Assembly: GCA_038209195.1 (NCBI GenBank)
Contig: JBBQXY010000011.1
Coordinates: 1 to 62,255, forward strand
Direction: 5' to 3'
Source: JBBQXY01 sp038209195
GTDB lineage: Bacteria > Chloroflexota > Ktedonobacteria > Ktedonobacterales > Ktedonobacteraceae
Length of the DNA stretch: 62,255 bases
Shown: positions 16,790-25,294 of the stretch, one piece after another
Numbering within the stretch: position 1 is the first letter of the stretch
How the letters are laid out: every line of letters begins with the position of its first letter
Made by a program: the position numbers and the translations under genes
The notes under the pieces: model-generated
Databases searched by the model: none
Told to the model about the DNA's origin: nothing
What the model saw: the letters and a program-made list of their open reading frames with translations, nothing else

Positions 16790-19719
16790 TGCTGCCCCTC
16801 CCTGGTAAGCGCACTATCATCATGAGGACTGATAGCAAGTGCCTCAACAGCAGCGCTCATAGCAGAGATAGCAGTATACTCCGTCGCCTCCTCCTTGGCA
16901 ATACCAACGGCCCTCACATCTGAGAATGCACTGCTACCGCTATAGGCGTGTAGAGGCAACGTGAAAACAATGCATGAGCCATCCCCATCCAGTGCCGCTT
17001 CTACACCAATATGCCCTTGATGGGCCTCAACAATACCACGGCAAATAGCCAACCCTAAACCACTTCCACGGACATTCAAACCATAAAATGTCTTAAAAAT
17101 ACGTTCTCGCTCACTGATCGGCACCGCCTGCCCACGATCGATTATTTTCACGCATAGCGCATGATGAGGGGTGTCTGCAGTCATCTCTACGAGCGTTTCA
17201 AACGAGAGGAGAATCTCTTGATCGCTCGCACTGTTGCGAGCGGCAGACTCAAGCAAGTTACAAAATACTCGTTCCAGTTGTACGTGGTCGGCATAGATCA
17301 GCGGAAGATTGGGCTGAATTTGTAGCCGAACCGTGCGTTCCAATAAAGTCCGTTCCAGCCGTATCAATGCTCCATGCGCCACCTCAATAATATCGCACCA
17401 TTCTTTATCCAGCAGCAGTGCCCCCATCTCAATGCGTGACATTTCAACCAGATCATTCACTAAGACGCCGAGGTGATCAGCTTCCACATCAATGTCTTCG
17501 AGGATTTCGCGCCGTATTTCCTCGTCCCACTCGACGCCTTCTTGTAGTAGACCAGTCACCGCAGCCTTTATCGTTGTCAATGGGGTGCGCAGATCGTGCG
17601 ATACCGAGGAAAGAAGGGCAGACTTATTCTTCTCTTCGTGAACCTGCTCGGTAACATCATGAATTTGCAAAACATTCGCTATCGGTACATTTTGCTGGTT
17701 GTGTAGTGGATAGCGCGACAGTTGGTAGTGCTGATCTGAAGGCGCACTATCGGGTAAGAGCGATGGGCGCTTGAATGGTCTTTCCTGCTGGGTGCCATTG
17801 CGCGTTTCCGCGTGGAACAACGGGTTCCCCTCTCTCTTTGATCGGCCCTGTACGTGCTCAATCGCCAATACACAACGCAAATTCCTGCGGTTGACCAACC
17901 CTTGGCTGAAATCTTGCAAATACAAACGGACTTCCCCAGCATTGCGTATGCGCGGCATGAGATATCCGAAAATATCCTCCATTTTACTCTCGGTCGCGGT
18001 ACTCATGTGCAGCCCACAAAAGATTTCCGCGGCGCGATTCATGAAAACGCACTTGCCATTGAGATCAACCACAAACCAGCCATCTTTAAAATGGTCATGC
18101 TCTGCTTGATTAAATTGCGTCAACAACCGCCCTAACTCGCTCAATACCTGGGCGCGAGCCAGGGCTGTTTCAGCGGTCTGGGTCAGCAACGCTACACCAT
18201 CATCTTGCCAATGCGGTACAGCTTCTCGAAATATACTCGCTATTTCCTCGGCGAAGGACCCCGCAGTTGATGATGGACCGCTATCAACGGCCGGTGTCGG
18301 TAGCGCAAAGCTATGGGCGGAGGTAGCTAGGGCAGAAGGGGCAGCGGGAGCAGCGGAGTCCACTTCAGCAGAGAACGCGTCAGCAATCGGGGAAGGTTCT
18401 TCCTGTTGCACGGCCTGTAACATTGCCTGTAATTCACGTTCGCCGCGTGTCAATAAATGATCGCTGATAAAATGGAGCATGCTACTAAAGCTCACACCAA
18501 ATGTCTGTTCTGCCTCCGAGCGCACATGGGCTAGCATCTCCTGCTCATCTTCGTTCTGCTCATAGGTTCGCTCAAGTTGTTCGATAGCGTTTTGAAAACG
18601 GCTTCGCTGGTGCGCAGATTCAATCAGTATTCCATTATGAATGGCGATAGTAGCCTGGCTGGCGAAAAGCGACAAGATATCGGCTTTCAAGGGCGTAAAT
18701 CCACCAGACTCTGACGAGCAGAGCAGTAATGCTCCGTACACGGTTGTTCCCGTCACCAGAGGGTGGCTAAAAATAGAATGTATCCCAAGCTCAGTGGTAA
18801 AGAGCCGACTCTGGGGAAACCGCTCATCCGCGAAGATATCATTTGAGACGCAAGGCTGTCGGTGGCGCAGTGTAAAGCCAATGATTGATTGATCACCAAG
18901 GATATCTTTTCTGCCTACAATACGCTGCAATAGTGAGGGATTCAGGCCAGATTGGGCCTTCAAACGGATTCCTCCCTGCTCGAACGTCACGATGGCGGAA
19001 GCAACATGCAGTGCTTTTGCGACACCTTCTACGATTTGGGTCAGGATCGTGGGGAGATCCATTTTTGAAGTCAAGGCACTGGTAACGTCTTTGAGCGCTT
19101 GACGCTGACGGTCTTGTATCTCTGCGCTCCCGCCCATCTGCGCACTTTCGATCGCGGCAGCTAACACATGTACCACGGCTCCGATCAGCCGTTGGAGTGT
19201 GCTATCAGCGTAAGCATTGAGAGCTGTGCTACCAAGCTCAAGCACCCCCAACACGCGTTCCCCCACGATCAGAGGAGCAACAACCGTGGCATGAAGTTGA
19301 TAGCAGCCACTCAGCGCATCGCCACACTGCGCTGGTGTGCCATCAAGTCCTGCAGGGTAATTGCTGACGGACATGACAGGCGCAAGCAATAATTGCTCGA
19401 CGCGAGACCCTTCTAATGGATGCTGGTGATAGGTGGCATGCCAGAAGCCATCTTCATTATGACAAGCAGTAACGCGCACAGCCTGCCGATCATGGCGCAA
19501 CAATACAACTCCGAAAACATCAAATGGAATCGCCGGCTCCAATTCGGCAGCCAGCAAAGTATAATCTGGTTTAGCACCACGCACACTAGAGACAATTCGT
19601 GCTACGCGCTCAACAATACTGGATTCTTGTACCGTTGGCGTTTGGGTTTTGGCCTCCATCAATTTTCTCTGACCCTCTTGTACCTTCGATGTCTCCATTG
19701 CTTGGAAATTATCGCTCAT
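16786..19719 (-). CDS. GAF-GAF-PAS sensor histidine kinase
   Basis: A 977-aa soluble kinase with no obvious membrane segment. Two GAF domains lie at about 40-200 and 215-380, then a linker, a PAS domain (about 530-680, GWFVVDLNGKCVFMNRAAEI), HisKA with SHDLRTPL, and HATPase_c. The N-box reads NLLESAARNS and the G1 box DRGQAVP, where DxGxG is usual; the G2 box GSGLGLAI is intact. ATP binding may be atypical. It partners the overlapping response regulator. GAF and PAS domains usually sense small ligands, redox state or light, and none can be named here. The start at 19719 is chosen for the first ATG after a weak AGGTAG; an in-frame ATG 16 codons upstream is possible. Confidence 0.88.
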   Translation of the reverse strand: MSDNFQAMETSKVQEGQRKLMEAKTQTPTVQESSIVERVARIVSSVRGAKPDYTLLAAELEPAIPFDVFGVVLLRHDRQAVRVTACHNEDGFWHATYHQHPLEGSRVEQLLLAPVMSVSNYPAGLDGTPAQCGDALSGCYQLHATVVAPLIVGERVLGVLELGSTALNAYADSTLQRLIGAVVHVLAAAIESAQMGGSAEIQDRQRQALKDVTSALTSKMDLPTILTQIVEGVAKALHVASAIVTFEQGGIRLKAQSGLNPSLLQRIVGRKDILGDQSIIGFTLRHRQPCVSNDIFADERFPQSRLFTTELGIHSIFSHPLVTGTTVYGALLLCSSESGGFTPLKADILSLFASQATIAIHNGILIESAHQRSRFQNAIEQLERTYEQNEDEQEMLAHVRSEAEQTFGVSFSSMLHFISDHLLTRGERELQAMLQAVQQEEPSPIADAFSAEVDSAAPAAPSALATSAHSFALPTPAVDSGPSSTAGSFAEEIASIFREAVPHWQDDGVALLTQTAETALARAQVLSELGRLLTQFNQAEHDHFKDGWFVVDLNGKCVFMNRAAEIFCGLHMSTATESKMEDIFGYLMPRIRNAGEVRLYLQDFSQGLVNRRNLRCVLAIEHVQGRSKREGNPLFHAETRNGTQQERPFKRPSLLPDSAPSDQHYQLSRYPLHNQQNVPIANVLQIHDVTEQVHEEKNKSALLSSVSHDLRTPLTTIKAAVTGLLQEGVEWDEEIRREILEDIDVEADHLGVLVNDLVEMSRIEMGALLLDKEWCDIIEVAHGALIRLERTLLERTVRLQIQPNLPLIYADHVQLERVFCNLLESAARNSASDQEILLSFETLVEMTADTPHHALCVKIIDRGQAVPISERERIFKTFYGLNVRGSGLGLAICRGIVEAHQGHIGVEAALDGDGSCIVFTLPLHAYSGSSAFSDVRAVGIAKEEATEYTAISAMSAAVEALAISPHDDSALTREGQQ

Positions 19720-20116
19720 AGAATCTACCTGCAAGTATAACATAGGAAATTTGACAGAACAATACATATGTGTGCTACTTTGCGCGACATGTACATATCA
19801 ATGTATGCTCATGTATGTATTGAAGTCAAATACGTTGTCCCGCCTGTTTTGCCTCTCGGCTTGAGCGCAAGAAATTTTTCTCAGTGATGAGTATATCATA
19901 CCTGGGTCGAGTAAGTTCAAGGCACTTTGTCAGTCATTGGTGGCATCAATACAGTCTGGGACGTTCAGCATGCTACTTTAATATGCGCAAAGGGTCATAT
20001 ACTAGAGTACTACTGACAAAGTCAAATAGCACTCTAGAATACAAGAAACCCTTGCGTATAGTATACTAAGTATGGCTTTGTCTTCTCATAGGAAGCGGAG
20101 AAAAAGGAAGACCAGG
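19720..20116. other. Divergent intergenic region
   Basis: No gene seen. It separates the histidine kinase gene (minus) from the SARP-type regulator gene (plus), so both promoters should lie here. The stretch is AT-rich, with several TATACT-like hexamers near 19998 and 20060-20070 and a direct repeat of ATGTATG-like words near 19799-19820. No promoter could be fixed with confidence. Confidence 0.35.
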
Positions 20117-23100
20117 ATGAGCGAAAATGTATTACCGCCATTGAAAATATTTCTCCTTGGGCGGTTTCATTTGGAACGAAGGATTGGACTAACTTGGCAG
20201 GAAGACACCAATCCCGCCTGGCAACACCGCAATATGCGTATATTGCTAGCCTATTTACTGAGTAGCCCAGGGCGCAGAAGAAGTCGCGACCAAGTGATGG
20301 ATACGCTCTGGCCCAATCTCGATGTGGAGTATGCAACCAACCGCCTTAATAGCACCGTTCACCAACTGCGTCAATTGCTAGAACCTGCCTTGCACCGACC
20401 AGCAAATTCTCACCTTTTGCGTGTAGAGCCAGATATCCTCTTGCTCGCCGACGCGAGCGCTATCTGGGTGGATATCGATGTATTTGGATTGCTCACGACG
20501 AAAGCGCACACAAGCGATGATCAATTGTTCGTGGAAAAATTACTTGAAGAGGCAAAAACGCTCTACGCTGGTGATTTTTTGCATGGCGAACGCGCCTCAG
20601 AATGGGTGCTAGCTCAACGCGAAGTCTATCAACGCATCTGGATTGGACTACTACTCGAGCTGGCTGACCGCCGTATGACCAGCAACGACCTCTCGTCCGC
20701 GTTAGCATCACTTAACCCGATCTTGGCAGCCGAGCCAACCAACGAATCCGCTGTGCGACGTATCATGCTCATACTCACACTCCTCCAACGCAGGACTGAG
20801 GCCTTGCAACTATATCACCAACTTGTATCCTTACTCAACAAACAACACGAGGCCACTCCATTAGCCGAAACAACGCTCATATTTGAAGCCGTTCGCAACG
20901 GTGATATTACAGACGTGCTAGCACATATGCCATACTCCCCTGAAACTGCTGAACCAATCTCACCGCATAGCGTACTACTCGAAACCTTGTCGCTATCCCC
21001 GCAACCTCAAGTCTATATTGGTCGCAGCCATCAAAGTCCCTTCGTTGGACGAGTAGAGGAACTTTCTCTTCTGCGTGACATTCTGCATACAACAGAAAAG
21101 AGCGGAAACCATTCAACTATCCCCATTACTAGCAGCACAACGTTACCTTTCAACACAGTCAAACATGCCCCTTTTCTCCTGCTCAAAGGCGAAACTGGTA
21201 TTGGCAAAACACGACTAGCCGAAGAATTAAGCCGTGAAGCCATACAACATAACTGGTCAGTAGTCTGGAGCCGCTCTTATGAACAAGAACGAGATATTCC
21301 TTATCGCCTCTGGACAGAAGTCCTGCGCAAAGCCCTCCTCGTAGGACAGAGTTCTCCCCACGCACCACCTGTCCAACTGCACAATGGCACGTTCAATACG
21401 ATTTTTGGTAGTGGCACTATCCAGCAACTCAGTACCCTTTTACCTGAGCTACAGCAGCCAACAGGGGCAGTGCCGCGCTCATTGCTCTCAGCCCAGGAGC
21501 AATTACAGTTGTGGGAAGCTACGCGCAGTTTCCTGGCGACACTCAGTCGCGACCGCCCCTTGCTCATCGTGCTGGATGATATTCAATGGGCCGACGGCAG
21601 CAGTCTTGAGCTTTTGGCGTATTTAACGCGCCGCTTGCATACGCAAACGACACAGCCGCTGTTGTTACTTGCTACGTGTCGCGATACAGAATTGGAGCCC
21701 GCCCATCCTCTGCGCTCTCTGCTGATAGACCTGCAAAGAGAGCAAGCGGTCATCATACTCAATGTGCAACCTCTCACTCAGACCCAAATCGGTACGCTCG
21801 TCGCGCCCCTACCCGCTCCTATTTTGCAGTACATTCAAGCTCAAGCAGCGGGTAATCCCTTTTTCGCTGAAGAGCTGGCTCGCTCTTCATATTCCACCTC
21901 GTCCACTGTGCATGTTCTTGCGCTAGCACAGGAACATGCTCAAACAAATTCCTTGCCTGAAACGATCACAGCAGCCCTGGCACGCCGTATGAGCAACCTC
22001 AGCACAGCATGTCAACGACTTCTCGGCAAAGCCGCCGTGCTAGGCGGCTCCTTCGAGCTAACGCTGTTGCAACTGATGGAATATGGCTCCAGCTCCCTTG
22101 CTTCCCAGGACTCTGACTCCTTGCTTGATCTCCTTGATGAAGCTCTGCACGCTGGCGTGCTGACCGAAGAGAGCAGCGATCAGCTCATCATCTATCACTT
22201 CTGGCACCCCCTGATTGTGAGTCATCTCTACAAACAATTATCCGGCGCAAGACGCGCCCAGCTCCATCGGAGGGCTGCAGAGGTTTTGCAAAACGTGTAT
22301 CGACAGAGCGTAGCAGAGGTGGCAGCCGCTATCACGCAGCATCTCATCAAAGGGGGAAGTAGCCCACAAAACATAGCCACGTACGCTGAAATTGCTGGCA
22401 ATCGAGCCTATACGCTCTCCGCGTATCCAGAGGCCGAGCATCACTACCAACTGGCGATTGCACACACCAATGGGACACAAGAGCAACACATAAACGCAAC
22501 TCATACTGCGACTACGCAAGCAGATGAAATGCACCTGGCCTTTTTATACGAACGGCTTGGCGAATGCCTGATGGTGCGTGGACACTATGGCGATGCCTAT
22601 CACCATTTTGAGCGCGTCCTGGCTATACGCAGTCGGCAACTCTACTCCTCGCCAACAGAGCAGCAACGCGAAGCCCAAATTTCTGCTCTCCTCTGGTATG
22701 AGATGGGGCGCGCCAGTAGTTACTTAAACAATGCTGAACGTGATCGAGAATGCAACCGACGGGGTGAGCAGGTTCTTCTCGAGGCTGGCGTCACCGCGGG
22801 CGTAGCCAAGGCCTGTCTGCGCCTACAATTCGCCCACATTTGTCTTGATGAAGGCGATTTCATAGAAGCTCATTGTGCCGCCATGGAAGCCTTGCAACTC
22901 TTTGTAGCCACGCTCCAAACGCCAGGAATTCCTCCCCCACAGAGTGAAACCGCTCGCTCGACGCTCACAGTGCGCACTATCGAGGGAGATCAGAGCGAAC
23001 TGGGAAAAATACATGAGATACTGGGTATGATCGCTGGCTATACCGGGCACATCGCGGAATCGTTGACGCACCTGCACACCGCACTGGACATTTTTGCACA

Positions 23101-24124
23101 ACATAGCAACGTTCGCGCTATGGCTAATGTGTGCAACAACATCGGCACTGCCCATCTTGTCAAAGCCTCGTATGACGCCGCCGAAACCTATTTTCGCCGC
23201 TCGCTGAGCCTGGCTGAACGCGTGGGCGATATTCCCCTCGTCTCCACGGCGTGTGTGAATCTGGGAGAGATGTCCGCGAATACAGGCAACTTGCTAGAGG
23301 CCGAGCAGTGGTATAGACGCAGCTTACAACTCGCGGAACAGGTCAATATTCGCTACGACATTTCGTATATCAACAACATCCTCGCTACTAACCTGCAAGA
23401 ACAAGGTGATCTTACCGGAGCGTATCAGGCCGTGCGCCGTGCGCTCATGCTTGGACGCGAAATTCGCAATGCTACCTTGGTCGCGACCGCGCTCATTACC
23501 CTGGCCCAACTGCGCATTCTCATCGCCGAAGAGCTGCAAGCTCAGGAAAAAGCGTGGCACCCGCTGATAGGTAATCGCTTGCAGCGCACTCAATATACAC
23601 TCCTACACGCCCTTGACAATAAAGGGTTAGCAGCCGAAGATATCGCTAAAGGCCGTCTCGCCCAATCTACGCTCTGCCTCATGCAAGGGAATGTGTTGAC
23701 GGCAGAAGATATCGCCCGACAAACGGTTGAGGTGGCACAGCAACAAGACCATATGTTTTTTTCCCCTCATGCCCAACGCCTCTTGGGTTGTTGCCTCGCC
23801 GTAAGCGGTCGCCATAGCGAGGCAGACGAGGCGTTCCAGCAAGCCCTGCACATGAGCCAACAAACAGGCATGCGCCTTGAGCAAGGACGCACTCTCTACA
23901 ATTATGGTGTCATTATGCTGCAACGCAGTTGCCCACAAGATACGATATTCCAGATCGGTTTAACCTATCTGCAACAAGCACAAGAACTGTTCGCCACCTG
24001 CCACGCCGCCATTGACCTCAAAAAAGTCAACTGCATCCTGGCTGAGCCAACCGCCAGACCGTTACCATACGGCATTCATTTGCTCAATGATGCGCTGGTA
24101 CAACAAGATACTATGCGAGAATAA
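20117..24124 (+). CDS. SARP/BTAD-AAA-TPR transcriptional regulator
   Basis: A 1335-aa regulator. The ATG at 20117 is chosen because AAAGGA lies 8 nt upstream; an earlier in-frame ATG has no ribosome-binding site. Domains: an OmpR-like winged helix (about 10-100, LGRFHLER and RRRSRDQVMDTLWP), a bacterial transcriptional activation domain (about 115-260), an AAA_16/NB-ARC-like ATPase (about 310-600; Walker A GETGIGKTRL, Walker B LLIVLDDIQWADG), and many TPR units in the C-terminal half. It resembles Streptomyces AfsR. Such proteins couple ATP binding to activation of nearby or secondary metabolism genes. It is a lone gene, divergent from the histidine kinase, and its targets cannot be told from the sequence. 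Confidence 0.9.
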   Translation: MSENVLPPLKIFLLGRFHLERRIGLTWQEDTNPAWQHRNMRILLAYLLSSPGRRRSRDQVMDTLWPNLDVEYATNRLNSTVHQLRQLLEPALHRPANSHLLRVEPDILLLADASAIWVDIDVFGLLTTKAHTSDDQLFVEKLLEEAKTLYAGDFLHGERASEWVLAQREVYQRIWIGLLLELADRRMTSNDLSSALASLNPILAAEPTNESAVRRIMLILTLLQRRTEALQLYHQLVSLLNKQHEATPLAETTLIFEAVRNGDITDVLAHMPYSPETAEPISPHSVLLETLSLSPQPQVYIGRSHQSPFVGRVEELSLLRDILHTTEKSGNHSTIPITSSTTLPFNTVKHAPFLLLKGETGIGKTRLAEELSREAIQHNWSVVWSRSYEQERDIPYRLWTEVLRKALLVGQSSPHAPPVQLHNGTFNTIFGSGTIQQLSTLLPELQQPTGAVPRSLLSAQEQLQLWEATRSFLATLSRDRPLLIVLDDIQWADGSSLELLAYLTRRLHTQTTQPLLLLATCRDTELEPAHPLRSLLIDLQREQAVIILNVQPLTQTQIGTLVAPLPAPILQYIQAQAAGNPFFAEELARSSYSTSSTVHVLALAQEHAQTNSLPETITAALARRMSNLSTACQRLLGKAAVLGGSFELTLLQLMEYGSSSLASQDSDSLLDLLDEALHAGVLTEESSDQLIIYHFWHPLIVSHLYKQLSGARRAQLHRRAAEVLQNVYRQSVAEVAAAITQHLIKGGSSPQNIATYAEIAGNRAYTLSAYPEAEHHYQLAIAHTNGTQEQHINATHTATTQADEMHLAFLYERLGECLMVRGHYGDAYHHFERVLAIRSRQLYSSPTEQQREAQISALLWYEMGRASSYLNNAERDRECNRRGEQVLLEAGVTAGVAKACLRLQFAHICLDEGDFIEAHCAAMEALQLFVATLQTPGIPPPQSETARSTLTVRTIEGDQSELGKIHEILGMIAGYTGHIAESLTHLHTALDIFAQHSNVRAMANVCNNIGTAHLVKASYDAAETYFRRSLSLAERVGDIPLVSTACVNLGEMSANTGNLLEAEQWYRRSLQLAEQVNIRYDISYINNILATNLQEQGDLTGAYQAVRRALMLGREIRNATLVATALITLAQLRILIAEELQAQEKAWHPLIGNRLQRTQYTLLHALDNKGLAAEDIAKGRLAQSTLCLMQGNVLTAEDIARQTVEVAQQQDHMFFSPHAQRLLGCCLAVSGRHSEADEAFQQALHMSQQTGMRLEQGRTLYNYGVIMLQRSCPQDTIFQIGLTYLQQAQELFATCHAAIDLKKVNCILAEPTARPLPYGIHLLNDALVQQDTMRE

Positions 24125-24196
24125 CGACTTCAGTCACTGCATCTTGTTGTCCAGTCTTTAAAAAGAAAATCTCCAACGATTGTCAAAGCGAGAAGC

Positions 24197-25294
24197 CTAC
24201 CCCTTCGTATACCCCGTCAATTCCACATAGCCTTCGCCTTCTACCGCTTGTCCCGCGCTCTGTCCCTGGATGCGCACGGCACCTTCCCAGTAATTGTTGC
24301 CGGTGGATTGGTATACCGTCAACTCTTGATCTTTTAACTCTGGTGTGAGCGTCAACGATGCCTGTAACTGTGCATCGTGAATGTCAAGTTGCCAGCCTGA
24401 AGGATAGGTTGCGCCTGTCACCGGACTGGTCCAGTGATTGAGTACCGCCGCGTGCAAGGCTGTCGCGGGAAGTAGATGATCGGCTGCATCTGGGCCGATA
24501 TAGCCAACGTAGGTCGAGATGATCTTACCTGTCGCATCCCGAATGAGATACAACATCATCTCCGTATTGTTGTTCAATTGAATACTATACCAATCCCAGC
24601 CTCCCCCACCGAGCGAAAGAAAATTTCCCCACTGGTGGTCCATCCAGGCCTCTCCCGTTACCTGTAAGGACTGGGTGTGATCAACCAGTGTGCCTGAAAG
24701 AGCCATGCGTGTGCGCGAATAGTAATAGGAGAAACCACCCAGGCCATAAGTAATCAGGCCGTTGCCATTGTGCAGCGTTGGCGGCTTGAGGCCGAGTAAA
24801 TGAATATGCATGGTATAGTTCGCCATCTCTGCCGAGAGATGATCCTCTCCATTCAGCCCCTGTATCGTCCAATCACCTACCGCGACATTGATGCCCGCCG
24901 TCGATGTGCCATTGGGGATAATGGCATTCGGCTCTATCAAACGACGCTGATCAAAGTGGAACTGGCCTCGCGTCACATCGCTGATCGCGAAGTGGGCGGC
25001 ATAGACCGGCGGCAAGTCGCTGCGCAACGCCTGGAATATTACCAATTCAAAACCATAATGGTGCGCCTTGCCATCAGGAGTCGTAGCATTCATATGACCA
25101 GTATAGTACCACCACTCAGTCAGGTCTGTGTGCGCGGCCTCGTCCTGGGGAAAACGCACTGGCGGGAGCACGGTCGAATGTGGCACGGCATTCACCACGG
25201 GCAATTGCGCATTAGTCGCGACAATGCCCGGAATGCCACACGAGGACAACACCATGGAAAGCAACACGAGCAACCCTAACAGCATTTTCTTCAT
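24197..25294 (-). CDS. AttH/CrtC-like lipoprotein
   Basis: A 365-aa predicted lipoprotein with a lipobox LSSC (lipidated C19). After the signal the protein resembles the lipocalin-like AttH/CrtC family: TEWWYYTGH, GYELVIFQ-like strands, MDHQWGNF, DWYSIQLNN. Relatives include hydroxyneurosporene synthase (carotenoid 1,2-hydratase) and AttH of unknown function. An exported lipoprotein is not expected to act on carotenoids in the membrane core, so the exact activity is open. Its ATG overlaps the stop of the upstream MMPL gene (ATGA), so the two are co-translated and probably work together at the cell surface. Confidence 0.82.
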   Translation of the reverse strand: MKKMLLGLLVLLSMVLSSCGIPGIVATNAQLPVVNAVPHSTVLPPVRFPQDEAAHTDLTEWWYYTGHMNATTPDGKAHHYGFELVIFQALRSDLPPVYAAHFAISDVTRGQFHFDQRRLIEPNAIIPNGTSTAGINVAVGDWTIQGLNGEDHLSAEMANYTMHIHLLGLKPPTLHNGNGLITYGLGGFSYYYSRTRMALSGTLVDHTQSLQVTGEAWMDHQWGNFLSLGGGGWDWYSIQLNNNTEMMLYLIRDATGKIISTYVGYIGPDAADHLLPATALHAAVLNHWTSPVTGATYPSGWQLDIHDAQLQASLTLTPELKDQELTVYQSTGNNYWEGAVRIQGQSAGQAVEGEGYVELTGYTKG

